A DNA stretch of 64,000 bases from NCBI GenBank assembly GCA_003550305.1, contig QKYT01000133.1, forward strand, positions 161,739-225,738, in the 5' to 3' direction. Positions 48,297-60,042 of the stretch are shown here, one piece after another. The stretch comes from Glomus cerebriforme. Lineage: Eukaryota > Glomeromycota > Glomeromycetes > Glomerales > Glomeraceae. Made by a program: the position numbers and the translations under genes. A model generated the notes under the pieces. That model was not told where the DNA came from. It worked only from the letters and a program-made list of their open reading frames with translations, and searched no databases. Position 1 is the stretch's first letter; each line of letters opens with the position of its first letter.

Positions 48297-48654
48297 TTTA
48301 TTTAATATCAAGGATAAAGAAAAAAATCGATTTTCAATTTTTATAGATTAAAAAATGGTAAAATTATTGCCGTAACGGAGTAAATTCGGATCTACTATTC
48401 TATTTTAAGTGTTACACGTACTTCACATGATCAAGGTTCCGTTTTTCTCTTGCTACATAAAGGTAAACAGATTTCTTTAAATGGATTACAAGACGAACCG
48501 TGACAAAAACGTAAAAAGATCATTGCGTGTATTAAAAAAAATTTTATGTCATCTTATAAAATATACAATTTAGTGTATGGGAAAGACTTTAACAAAAAGA
48601 GTTTAAATTTGAAGATACTTTTATTAAATCTAAAGAATAAATTTATATTTCAAA

Positions 48655-48925
48655 TTCACTTACCACTTTAACACAATTATTATTGGACTGTAAAATAGAA
48701 TTAAATTGTCTGAATTATGGAAAAAAAAAATTTTAAATTGTTTCTCAAAACTTTCACCAAAAATTCAATTTAGGGGAATTATTTATAATTTTCTTAACTG
48801 TGATAGATTGAAATATTTCTTTAAAGAATGTGTAATAATGATTGCAAGTTAAAGTATTTAGAAATTATTGGAAGATGCAATGATAATAAAGAGTATTAAT
48901 GAATTGTGTGAAGTTGAGGTTACTA
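48655..48925 (+). pseudogene. F-box gene C-terminal fragment
   Basis: Matches two blocks of the gene at 50745-52367: TTATTGGACTGTAAAATAG resembles the region near 51950, and from about 48740 the sequence follows the last ~170 bases (IQ, then LKYFFKECV, LKYLEIIGRCNDNKEY). About 190 bases are missing between them, and small indels break the frame. A truncated duplicate about 3 kb upstream of the intact gene on the same strand. Confidence 0.75.
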
Positions 48926-50744
48926 TAATCGTGGGTTTATTTTAATTTTATAAATATTTTAACCATTTAAGTTTGATAAATGTTATTAATAATTTATTCA
49001 TTTATATTTTAAAAATAGATATTAAAATTATCTGTAAAGGTAAAATAAGTTACTTATAACCTTGTTGGAGAAACCTACGAATGACTTTCACCTTTCATGT
49101 TAATAATATATGTAATAAAGAAATATATATTATAAATTATAAAGAATAAAGATTAAAAATTATTTTCAACTCTTTTGTAGTAATGCTATAAACATTAAAA
49201 AGTCCCGAGTGTATTTTTACTGAAATAATTTATATTCAACTCGATTATTTGTTTCTTGTATTTTTTGGATATATTATATAATGTGTATATATATTTTGTT
49301 TCGTAAAAATAGTTCTAAAGGAATATTTTTAAGACGAAAAATTTTATTCAAAGTATTTATCTTTATTCAGGAAATAATGCCGATAATTCATACATTTTTG
49401 GCGGTATCCCACGTCGGTGATTGCTCAATTTTACGTCTAGAGGAAATTGTTTATCTGTTATTATATTATCAAGTGATAAATGACTTCAAAAGCATGTAAT
49501 ACTTTATTGTCTATAACAAACCAGTACAAAAAGAAAATAAAATAAAATGACATGAATAAATGACGTATTATTTCACTACTCGTGACTGAGTCATTTGAAT
49601 ATAATGTTGGCCAGTACTAAAGTTCTGGCCTGCATTATATTTGTATTTTTGATTAGAATCACATGATAAGATATCAGCCAATCAAATTCAAATGACTGAA
49701 ACCAAGTCATTTCGGTTCAAAAATTATTGGAAAATCGCCTGCAAAATAATTCAATAACTTATCATAATCATTAGCAATACGCATTTTATGGTGTATTACC
49801 TTTTTTTTTATTTTTTTCTACTTACTATTACGGATTTTTTGAGTAAACTCTATCTATAAAAAAAAACTTTACTTCGCCGAATCAACACCGAATTTTATTT
49901 CCTCGTTTTACGATAAGCAAAATAACAATCTAAAGCTCTAAATAGAAAATTCCACCTTGCACAATAAAATTGCAAATTATCAATATTTAATGTTTATAAA
50001 TCGAATTTTTCTATTATTAAATTATTAAGTTTCGTTCTTATTAAAAAAACTTATATTTATTTTCAAAAGATATTCAAATTTACTTCTGAATATTCCTTTA
50101 TTAAATCTCGCCAAATATTAATTCTTTGAAAGCAAGCGAATATCAATCGTTTCCATTTGAGATTTTCATTATGCTATTTTTTTTATCTTTTTGAATTTCA
50201 GAAAATTGAAGTGCTGTATTTTTTTTTTTTTTTAAAAAAAAAAAATCACTTTAGAAATTCCAAATTAACTAGTTGAAGCTTTTTTCCCAAATCACGATTT
50301 TCTGGCGGAGATTATTCACATTTAGCATCACTGATAAAATTATACTCCGCTGTGAAAAGGTTAATAGCAAGTTAGTTTTACTATCTTTTATAGAAAAAGC
50401 ATCATTTTTTTAACTTTACCAGGAACAAAATACAACACAAGCATAGTATGCTAAAGATTACGAGAAAAGATAGATGACAATCAACTAGTTTGACGTCATT
50501 TGACGCGAATTTATTTTGTCATGATAAGAACCGATTACGGCGTTGAAACTGAATTTTTTTTTCGCTAATACTTGATGTAAAGTCCGTAGTACTGTACATG
50601 TACACACATGAAGATCGTACACGAATCCCAATTTAGTTATAACCGGATACGCCCAATGATCGACCGACTGCATCAAGTATTTTATGTATTTAAATTTTAA
50701 TTCACAAACTTTCCTATTTTTGATTTTAAAAAACTCTCGGGTTC
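48926..50744. other. Gap with a palindromic element
   Basis: No gene. Contains the inverted-repeat patch at 49583-49700 and a T-then-A tract at 50220-50243. The last few hundred bases are the upstream region of the F-box gene at 50745. Confidence 0.35.
49583..49700. repeat. Nested inverted repeat (MITE remnant?)
   Basis: Inner arms ATATAATGTTGGCCAG (49599-49614) and CTGGCCTGCATTATAT (49625-49640), 14 of 16 matching. Outer arms AGTCATTTGA (near 49588) and TCAAATGACT (near 49688). Resembles other TGGCC...CATTAT palindromes in the window. Confidence 0.5.
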
Positions 50745-52367
50745 ATGGCGGCATCATTTTTACTTTCAGAATGTCTGGAAAAGATTTTTTCAAACCTTCT
50801 TGATATTAAACCGATCCCTGGAATTTGTACATCAACCAAAGACTTACACTCTTGTACACTAGTATCGAGACATTGGTGTAGAATTTCAACACCAATATTG
50901 TATTCTTATCCATTTCACCATTTCCGTTGTTCGGGGGATTTTGAAATTTATCCTTATTATTTTAGATTGATTCGTACATTGTTAAGTTGTATTCCTAAAT
51001 CTGAAATTGAACAAATTAAATCATCAAATTCTTCTAATATACAAAGATTATTATCTAATTTATCCCTTTCCAATCAAAAACAAAAATCTTCCCCTTCAAC
51101 TTTTAATTATATTACTTTTATCCGTGGTTTAATTTTTGATAACAAATTAATTAATTCGAATGAATTATTTTATCACAAAGATATTTGGTTGTTTCCTTAT
51201 ATTTCAATTAATAATAATATAACAAAAGATCAATTCTCAAAAATATCAATCCCAATTATCAATCATCTTATAAGTTTCATGTGCAAATATTGTAATGATT
51301 TAACAACATTACAATTACTAGATAACCTACAAAGTTATGAGTTTTGTAATAATGTAATTAAATTGTTAACTCTTAAGGATTGCAATGAGAATACAAAGTT
51401 GAATAATTTAAAAGAAATATTTCTTATTAATGTCGAAGTCACAAAAATTGTTGATAAAAAATCATCAAGCCACTATTTGACTCTTTTGAATAGTGTTTGT
51501 AATCTTAATTTACTTTACAATGAAATAATCAACTCTATTGAAGAAGCAAGTTTATTATCTCAATTTATTTCTTTACAAAAAAATTTACGACATCTTATAT
51601 TATCAGAAAGTAAATTAAACGCATTCTATGGTTATAATAATATTGGTTATAACAATTATAATATCGTTTTTAATTCATTACCAAAACTAAGTGAAAATTT
51701 ACAAATATTGGAATTTAAGTATTTATCCTTTAATAACATTAATGAAGATGCCTTGAATTCACTATGTTTACTTAAAAATATCAAGGAGTTAAAATTCTGT
51801 AATTGTAAGGGGATAAATAATAATTTAAATCCTTGGGCAAAGAATTTATCAAAACTTGAAGTTTTTGAATTTGTGGGAATGTATATTTCAATTATGTCAG
51901 AAGAATTTATAATTGAAATAATTCGATCTTCATCTAATACATTAACTAAATTAGTATTGAACTGTAATATAGAATTAATTCGCATATTCAAACAAATTCC
52001 ACTCTATTCACATTCATTAATTTATTTAGAACTTCCTTGCATTCTTCCAATTGAATTAATCTCTATATTTAAGTCGTGTACTCAATTAGTTCATCTTAGT
52101 ATAACATTATCGGGTGATAATTTATGGGAAGGAGATTTTAGAAATTTAGGTAAATTTATTCCCAAAACTTTACAAAAAATTCAATGTAAGGGGATTAATA
52201 ATTTAGTGTTTATTAGTAATGAATTGAAATGTTTCTTTGAAGAATGTGTAAATAATGATAGCAAATTAAAATATTTAGAAATTATTGGAGAATGTAATAT
52301 TGATAAAGAGTATTATGATATTGCTAATGAATTTGGTGTGGAATTAAGAGTTTTACGATCATGTTAA
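50745..52367 (+). CDS. F-box/LRR protein
   Basis: Single exon, 540 aa, presumed SCF adaptor. F-box about residues 5-65 (FLLSECLEKIFSNLLD, then DLHSCTLVSRHWCRISTPIL, YPFHHFR). Subfamily signature LIRTLLSCIPKSEIEQI around residues 75-92. LRR-like segments follow (LTTLQLLDN, LNNLKEIFLINVE, LRHLILSESKL, LQILEFKYLSF, IKELKFCNCKG, LTKLVLNCN, LIYLELPCILP, LKYLEIIGECN). No defect seen. The segment from about 52020 to 52330 has decayed relatives at 48.7 and 55.0 kb, so this copy is the surviving member of a local tandem family. Confidence 0.9.
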   Translation: MAASFLLSECLEKIFSNLLDIKPIPGICTSTKDLHSCTLVSRHWCRISTPILYSYPFHHFRCSGDFEIYPYYFRLIRTLLSCIPKSEIEQIKSSNSSNIQRLLSNLSLSNQKQKSSPSTFNYITFIRGLIFDNKLINSNELFYHKDIWLFPYISINNNITKDQFSKISIPIINHLISFMCKYCNDLTTLQLLDNLQSYEFCNNVIKLLTLKDCNENTKLNNLKEIFLINVEVTKIVDKKSSSHYLTLLNSVCNLNLLYNEIINSIEEASLLSQFISLQKNLRHLILSESKLNAFYGYNNIGYNNYNIVFNSLPKLSENLQILEFKYLSFNNINEDALNSLCLLKNIKELKFCNCKGINNNLNPWAKNLSKLEVFEFVGMYISIMSEEFIIEIIRSSSNTLTKLVLNCNIELIRIFKQIPLYSHSLIYLELPCILPIELISIFKSCTQLVHLSITLSGDNLWEGDFRNLGKFIPKTLQKIQCKGINNLVFISNELKCFFEECVNNDSKLKYLEIIGECNIDKEYYDIANEFGVELRVLRSC

Positions 52368-53523
52368 AGAAATTTTACTAATTTTAGCAAACGTTTCTGT
52401 AATTAACTTTAAATTATATTTATATTTCTAATCTAAGATAATAAATAAAAGAAATAGATAATAATTCATAAACCATAAAAGTAAAATAAAATGCTTAAAA
52501 AGGATTACATAATTGTTGCTGGTGAAACCTATTTTACGAGTATTGATCGAAAAAAATTCAATAACCTTCGTCTATTCTATAATTTCATGCTAATAATATA
52601 ATATCGGTAGTGCAATGGTTTATTATATAAAAAAATTTCTTTGATTTAGCAAATAAAGAACTTTATATAACCAAACTAGTGATTTGATTTTTTATATTTA
52701 AAGTTCATTATCATCATTATTTATTATAAAAAAAGAAATTAAACTATTGTATAATTAATTTTTTTAAAACTTATTAAAATATAAATACATTATAATTTTT
52801 GATTGCCTGCAAAAACAAGGAAAAAAAATTCTCACTGGCATTACGCGTATGAGTTTATTAAATTTTATTTTCGATATTGTTTTTACAAATAAAATATAAT
52901 TAGAATTAAAGAATTGTAAATCAATACAAATATTAATAATACAGAGTGAAGAATATTAGTAAAAATAGATAGCGTAACTCGGTACTTTGATTCGAATCAT
53001 TTGTCGAATTACCGAATCCAAATCACGAAATATTAAACAATTCATGGGATCAGTAGACAAATTAAATAATAATAAATAATAAGCGTTAAAGCGTAATCCA
53101 CACATTAAAAGAATGAAGAATTGTTTAAACTATTATTTAAAGAGTTGTTCATAGCATGAATCCAATTCCTAATTCGAACCATGCATGAATTAAGGCGTTA
53201 GCGAGTCCATAAATATTGGTTTGCGATCGATACGTTTTCACATAAAATATGAAAATTAAGGCGTGGACGTTTTATTGAGTGATATCATAAATCATTCATA
53301 AAATTTTTTAATACATTAGTAAATTAAATATTTTAATGTTATAATTAACAAAAATATACCTATATAAGATAAACGGATTTTCAGTATCACCTCTATTTAT
53401 CATAGTTTTTTTTTTAAAAAAACATTTTGTTCATAAAAATGCCACATTTCATAAAGGTTACGTCATTTATCTTTTAAAAGCGGCTCTTTAACTGACATTT
53501 ACCATTCCGATTTATTTTTCTAA
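52368..53523. other. Intergenic region
   Basis: No gene seen. Contains weak direct repetition of AATTCATG/CATGAATT motifs (53100-53200) and a T-then-A tract at 53408-53423. Confidence 0.35.
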
Positions 53524-55255
53524 TGGCGGCATCATTTTTACTTTTAGAATGTCTATGAAAATGTTTTCTCATTCCTTCTCGCCTCTGGAAATACTCGTAC
53601 ATTAGTGTCGAGGTATTGGTGTAAAGTATTGTTGTGACTGAAATTGATTTTCATCTGAATTTAGAATTCAGACGCGGGAATTTCTGGAAATTTTAACTGA
53701 ATTTCAAATTCAGACACTAAAATTCAGTCAAATTGGAATTTCAAGTACAAGGTTAACTGAAATTAAAGTATCAGGATTTGAAATTCAGATATCGGGATTT
53801 TAACTGAATTTGAAATTCAGTTAAAATTTCCAGAAATTCCCGCGTCTGAATTCTAAATTCAGATGAAAATCAAATTTGTCACAACACTATTATTATATGC
53901 TTATCCATTTCACCATTTCCGCCATTTAGCTTATTCAAACATTTCTTATAAATTGATTTATACATTATTAAATTCCTAAAATCTAAAATTGAACAAATTA
54001 TCTTTTCACATTTTTCAAATGAACAAAATTTATCGCATAATTCGTTTTATTCCGATGAAAAATCTGATTTTCAGAATATACCAACGACCTTTAATTATAT
54101 CTTTTATTCGTGGATTAACATTTTGATAAAATACTATACAGAACATATGAATTACTTAAAATCAGGAAATTTGGTTACCGCAATATGTGACCAAATGATA
54201 AAAACAGTTGATCATGTGTCAGAAATATCAATCCTAATTATGAATCATCTTATAAAATTCTTGTGTACATATTGCAATAATCTAACAAAATTAGAATTTC
54301 TATTTAAAATACAATATAATTAATTTCTTTAATAATATAATCGAATCGTTAAAATTTAAGGATTGCAATGGAAAAAGCAAATTGAATAATCTAAAAGGAT
54401 TATAATATATTAACAATATTAATGAAGAAATTGGTTCTTCATCAAAAGACCTTTACTTGATTCTCTCAAATAACATTTGCAATCTCAATTCACTTTACAA
54501 TGATAAAATCAATTCCATTGAAGAAGCAAATTCATCATCTCAATTTATTTCTTTGCAAAAAAAGTTGAAACATATTATATTATCAGAAAATATATATTGT
54601 CAACACAAAGTGAAAGTCTACAAATATTGGAATTTAACTATATACCATTTAATAGAATAAGTGAAGAGGCCTTGAATTCGCAATGTTTACTTAAAAATAT
54701 CAGAAAGTTAACGTTATATAGGTGTATAGAGATAAATGATAATTTAAATTCTTGGCCAGAGAATCTAACAAAGCTCGATTTGTGGCATATTATTTTTCAA
54801 CTATTTCAGAAAGCTTTTTAATTCAATTAATTAAATCTTCCAACTCATTAACTAAACTAGTATTGGATTATGAAAGAGAACAGGATCAAGGATTTCTATT
54901 ACTTGAACAAATTCCAATTTATCTACATTCATTAATTCATTTAGAACTCCCATTGTTTTTCTAACTGAATTAATCTCTATATTTAAATCGTGTACTCGAT
55001 TAGTTCAACTTAGTATAACATTATCAGGTGATGAAATATGGGAAGAAAATTTTAGAAATTCAGGTAAATTAATTCCTAAAACTTTACGAAAAATCCAGTT
55101 TAAAATGATGAATAATTTTGTATTTATTAGTAACGAATTAAAATGTTTCTTTTGAAGAGTGTAGAATTAATGATGGCAATTTAGAAATTATTGGAGAGTA
55201 TCATGATGTTGATCAAGAATATTTTAATGTTGTTTTGGTGTGGAGTTAATTAAGT
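53524..55255 (+). pseudogene. F-box/LRR pseudogene interrupted by a palindromic element
   Basis: Begins with an ATG and MAASFLLLECL, as in the gene at 50745 (MAASFLLSECL), then a stop. The reading is broken by the 255-bp element at 53631-53885 inside the F-box; after it YPFHHFR-type sequence resumes (53900 on). Further matched pieces are ILIMNHLIKFLCTYCNNLTK, SLYNDKINSIEEAN, LQILEFNYIPFNRISEEALN, LTKLVLDYEREQDQGF and the end FGVELIKS. At least six frameshifts or stops. A dead tandem copy of the 50745 gene. Confidence 0.85.
53631..53885. mobile_element. 255-bp palindromic MITE inside the F-box pseudogene
   Basis: Ends GTTGTGAC and GTCACAAC. Arms of about 80 bp are near-perfect complements, for example GATTTTCATCTGAATTTAG (left) against CTAAATTCAGATGAAAATC (right), and GACGCGGGAATTTCTGG against CCAGAAATTCCCGCGTC. 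The flanks AGTATT and ACTATT could be a 6-bp target duplication with one change, but this is not certain. Non-coding. It is absent from the intact paralogue at 50745, which defines the insertion. Confidence 0.85.
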
Positions 55256-56295
55256 CATAAAATTCATTTTATTTGTACTTTATTTTCCATACATATTTAT
55301 TTATTTTATTTTATTTTTTCTTGGTATTTATATGAATTTACTTAAAAGAATTGTACCATTTTTATCGGTCATACGACCGATTACTTAGTTTTTAGAGTGA
55401 AAGTTGTAAACTCCAACAATCATCGGGGAATTAATATTTTAATACCATATTTAATATTTCAACAAACATTTCTAAGTTTGATAAGGATTAATTATTAATA
55501 AAATAATAAAGTGTAAAATTTGAATATGTAAATTGCTTAAAAATGTAGCTGTTGCTGAAAATCCTATTTTTACGGGAATCGATCAAAAAGAAAGCATTAA
55601 TCAGCAATCTAATATAATGACATTAGAATTCTAAGAATAAAAAAGATATTATTAGAATTCCGAAAGTTTGAATATTAACTTTTCTGTAATGATAATAATG
55701 ACGGAAGAAATTTCTTAGACCAAACAAATTCAGATTATAATTTCAAGCGGCATTAAAAAAAGTTGGTAAAAGCACAACAGCTTCTGTCCCCACATGGACC
55801 ATAATCTGGGATGGCACCACTAGACTTAATCACTGAAAAACTGGTTCTTCACGAAGAATATCGATATCTTAATATATATTTTTAGTACGATTAACTTATG
55901 ATGTTTGTTACGCTGAACTATATCGTAAACATCAGAATTATATTTAATTATATTTGCACTATTAGTAGAAGTCTAATGAAAGCATAGCATTAGCCATCAA
56001 AAATATTTTGATGTTACTGAACGGTTCGGGATACATTTGATTTAAGCATAAAAAGAATTTATTATAGAAAATTTTAATTTGATAATTATATTATTTAATT
56101 TTCGATAAAATATTTTCTGTTATATTAAATATTAAAGCGAAATATTGAAAATTTTTGACGTTGCTGCTGAGGAATATTACGGCTAGTTGAACAGAAATAC
56201 ATTACATTTAAAATAGAGTAAATGCCAACAATCCATTTATATTATTGCTGTTTGTAGTATTAGACTCTATGCGCTTTTTCAGGGGCCAGAATTAC

Positions 56296-56347
56296 GATAA
56301 TGTCAGCCAGAATCTAAAAAAGGCAATAAATTCTGGCTGACATTATC
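56296..56347. repeat. Perfect 18-bp hairpin
   Basis: Arms GATAATGTCAGCCAGAAT (56296-56313) and ATTCTGGCTGACATTATC (56330-56347), loop 16 bp. Similar TGGC...CATTAT blocks occur in other palindromes of the window, so a MITE remnant is more likely than an RNA gene. Confidence 0.7.
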
Positions 56348-57619
56348 TATAAAAGAAAAATTTACGTGATTATTTTGGTCCATTCTACGCAAACTCATCC
56401 TAGTCTGATAATTTTTTTTTTATTTTATTATAGATTCTTTATATGGTAGTACCACTTTGAAAACAGTGAACATCTGATATAAATATTTTCTGATATTGCG
56501 GTACCTTAATGCAAGGGGTAAGTAATCATGCGAAACTCGGATTGACAAAAAAGTACGGTACGTACAGTACAATACATAGAAAAAATTTTACTAATTTTTA
56601 ATAATTATTGCGCCATATTTTGGATTGTTGAGAAATATTAATGTGTATTAACGTAAATCTTTAAATATATGATTTGAAAGTGAGACCCAAAAAAATCAAA
56701 CAGTTTGATTTTTTCACTTTTAATCATTGTCGTTCGTTCATTTTTTTTTATCTTCAATAAACGAATGAATATGAATGAATTTCTACACTCTTTACATAAT
56801 ATATATCAAGTCTCTCTTTGCGCTAACATATTAATGAACGTCAAAGATATTTAACATCCAAAGAATATTTCGCAACATATTTATTTCAATGCGAATTTTT
56901 ATATGACATTTCATCTCTAAAATTCTATAAAAGTTATTAGAAACAATCATATCATAGATTAGTTATGTTATAAAGATGACGCATCAGTCAAAATGGGATG
57001 CGATCGCTGAAAAATTTATTTTTTCTGAAAAGAATAAAATTTTCTTCTATTTCTAAAACAAAATACTAAAATAAAATAATAAGTTTTCTGATTTAATGTC
57101 AAATATTTGCAATTGAACAAATTGTATTCTTAAAGAAAAAAATTTTTTACTTGTAAGCCTTATCGTCATTTCAAAATATTGTAATCAAAAAAATACCTGT
57201 GACAATTACAAATACCTGCGAATTAGCTGCATCATTTTACATAGAAAAAGGTTTAAATTAAGCATTTCAAGGTGAAATATCAATTCTTAATTAAATTTAC
57301 TCCAATCATTTTACTATTTTTTATTATAAATTATCGAGTAAACTTGCCTAATAAATGAGATTTCTTGGGATTTCAACTTGAAATATTCAATTTAATTAAT
57401 CCAATTGATGATTCTAACATATTTTAATTTAATTTTAATTCAAAGCCTTTTTCTATGCAAATATGTAGGAAAGTCGAGGTATTTGAAATTTGTTAAAAAA
57501 TAGTTTGTTTTTTTTCCAAACTAAACTATTTTGAAAACGGAAATTAAATTTTGTGAAATATTATAAATGCAAGTCTGTTTCTTAAATTGTTCATTCTACT
57601 GCATTTTATTAAATAAAAG

Positions 57620-57693
57620 CAAAAAAAAAAAAAAAAAAAAAATCATCGTTAAAGAAAAAAAATAATTATCAAAAAAAAAAAAAATAAAAAAGG

Positions 57694-57727
<34 letters not shown>
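57620..57727. repeat. Long poly-A tracts
   Basis: Several runs of 13 or more A, the last about 30 with few interruptions. It could be the tail of an old retroposed sequence on the plus strand or simple expansion; nothing upstream identifies a source. Assembly is often unreliable in such runs. Confidence 0.8.
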
Positions 57728-57730
<3 letters not shown>

Positions 57731-58589
57731 ATGTTTATGCATAATTTTCGTTGTGTTGTACACTACTCATAAATAGAGTATATCAATAAACAATAATATA
57801 AAGAACTCTAAAAGAAATATATGGTTTCTTTCATACCTTTCACAACAGGAGTGACTAATATATATTTAGTTAAAATCAAAATATGAAAATGCGAGAACTC
57901 GGAATTTTTCGGTGATATGTTTATCACAGAACCTAGAAGGGGCATTTAAACAAAATTGAAGGGGAAAGAAACGTTTCAGAATAATAACATACCATTACCA
58001 TATAAAAAAAAAATGTATGAAAAACATGACATTCTTTTTCAATAGTTAATAACAGATAAGGGTATATCATTATTTTGACGTACAGAAATAATTTGTATTT
58101 AAAATAATAGAATGTAACTGAGCTACATATATGACAACACCACTCCGAATACAAAAAAATTAGACACAAAACATTTTATTATTCTGTACAAAATTTTTAA
58201 ACATTGATACAATTTCAAATGTTCGATATTTTTAACTATGTTAAAAAAAAAGAGCTTTCCATACACTTCTCTCATTAGTAAATATAATTAATATGACCGA
58301 ATTAATATACAGGCTAATACAGTTATATTCCAACCTTTTCCATTTCCTGATACAATCTAAATATAACAACCTTGCTATTGTAAAAGTCAAAGAATCCAAT
58401 TCTAAACCATTTTTAATTCTAAAGTAATTTACATTTGTAATAATTTCATTACGTAATCTTTTTTTTTAAAACTTTCCAAGGATTTCTTTAATAATACACA
58501 TGCTTATCATTTATATAGATATAATATATCCGAATTGGTATTTGTAATTTCCACGACATTGATCGTCCACATTTTCAATATATAAAAAT

Positions 58590-59570
58590 TCATTCAATGA
58601 TTGTAAAACGAATAAAACTCGTGCCATTGACATCTTCAATTTGCATGATCACTAAATTATGGCGTTCAGTATTTAGTGCTTCAATCACTCTGACAATGTT
58701 GAAATTATTGGTGTTCAATCTTATCTCTTTTAATTGTTGCTGTTGCCTAATTATCTCTATTAGATTATTAACATATGAATCATGTCGACCATTCCATGTG
58801 AATTCTATGGTATCAAGTGCTTTACATTGTGTTGATAAAATTTCCATGAACTTCTTTAAATTCGGTAAACGTAGATCACCACTTATTTCACATATGAATG
58901 TTCTTAATCCTCCTAACGAATTATTGGACGCAGCAAGTGACGTTGCCGTTTCATGTGACGACACCACTGAGGAACTGTCCGTTTCGGGAGATGACGCAGC
59001 AGATGTCATCCAAGTAGGTAATTCTGGTAGATCCAAGCAAAGTTCATCGTCATATGAATAAAAACTAAAATAAGTCAAGTTCACACTCCTTTCAATAAAC
59101 ATTGAAAATAAGCATGATAAGAGTCTATTGGTTTGATCATTGTATTCTTCAAGAACCGTAGGTTCCAATGATTCTATAATTTCATTTAGATCTGTTGAAG
59201 GATCTCGGTCAAAATGATTATTTTCGTATATCCAACTTCGAGTAAATAGTTGAAGAATGTCATAATTTAGCTCGCGTAAATGTTTCAGATAATTTATGTT
59301 TGGTATAGAATTATTTCGTATGTATATACCATTATTATTTAGATATTGCTTTTGTTCCGCGCTTAAGCATGAAATATATGTGTTCATTAATCTCACGCCG
59401 TGAATATGCGGCGTTAGTGAAAAATTAAACGGTCGACTCCATAACATCGGTAAACTATTATCTCTCCAAAACCGATTTACTAATAGACATGAATATATAC
59501 TAGCGTCTTCATTAACGTATTCTATTATATATCTTAAACATTCTGCTGAAAGATTTTGAGTTAACGACAT
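58590..59570 (-). CDS. Short F-box protein with Ser-rich insert
   Basis: Single exon, 326 aa. F-box about residues 6-52: LSAECLRYIIEYVNEDASIY, SCLLVNRFWRDNSLPMLW, RPFNF. It belongs to a different subfamily from the 36912/50745 group (no LIRTLLSC signature; instead VRLMNTYISCLSAEQKQYL). Residues ~185-220 are Ser/Thr-rich (TSAASSPETDSSSVVSSHET), then LRTFICEISGD and LKKFMEILSTQCKALDTIEF. It ends soon after the first LRR-like strands (HNLVIMQIEDVNG), so it is shorter than its neighbours and may be C-terminally truncated, though the frame is clean. Codon use looks slightly less AT-rich than in the other F-box genes. Confidence 0.85.
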   Translation of the reverse strand: MSLTQNLSAECLRYIIEYVNEDASIYSCLLVNRFWRDNSLPMLWSRPFNFSLTPHIHGVRLMNTYISCLSAEQKQYLNNNGIYIRNNSIPNINYLKHLRELNYDILQLFTRSWIYENNHFDRDPSTDLNEIIESLEPTVLEEYNDQTNRLLSCLFSMFIERSVNLTYFSFYSYDDELCLDLPELPTWMTSAASSPETDSSSVVSSHETATSLAASNNSLGGLRTFICEISGDLRLPNLKKFMEILSTQCKALDTIEFTWNGRHDSYVNNLIEIIRQQQQLKEIRLNTNNFNIVRVIEALNTERHNLVIMQIEDVNGTSFIRFTIIE

Positions 59571-60011
59571 AATGTAACTAGAAAGACTACACCGCCTTAA
59601 ACGATTAACAATTTTTTTTTAAACGAAAAAAAAAACACAGCGTGGAAAAAAAAAAAAAATTTAAACCTGTTTTAAAAAATCTTTATCAACAAAAAAATAT
59701 TTATAATCGTTTCACGAAAAATCCGTCCCTTATCTAATATATTCCCGTATATACACAAATAATATGGGTGTATTACAAAAATAAGATAAGCCTACACATT
59801 TATTTATACATTAAACATTTATTATGATAAGGATAACAACTTGAACAGATAAGAATATTTTCACATGATTTTACTTGTCAATTTCTGCGTAACTAAGCTA
59901 TCACATGTACGACCTAAGTATTACATTCCTTATCTTTTAACTGAAATAATTTAAAAAAATTTTTTTTTTTTTATTTCTTTGTTGATTTAATAGATAATGT
60001 GCATTTTATTA

Positions 60012-60042
<31 letters not shown>

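Larger units (their letters stand above)
55256..58589. other. 3.3-kb gene-poor gap
   Basis: At 55741-55836 the plus strand reads FQAALKKVGKSTTASVPTWT then IIWDGTTRLNH and stop, a protein-like fragment of unknown origin with no start. The hairpin at 56296-56347 and the poly-A tracts at 57620-57727 are listed separately. 57933-58169 minus is open but has no features. Confidence 0.35.

Noticed and set aside
58597..59061. 154-codon plus-strand frame opposite the short F-box gene
   Set aside because: It lies wholly antisense to a convincing F-box coding sequence and has no recognisable features; frame openness follows from the codon use of the opposite strand.
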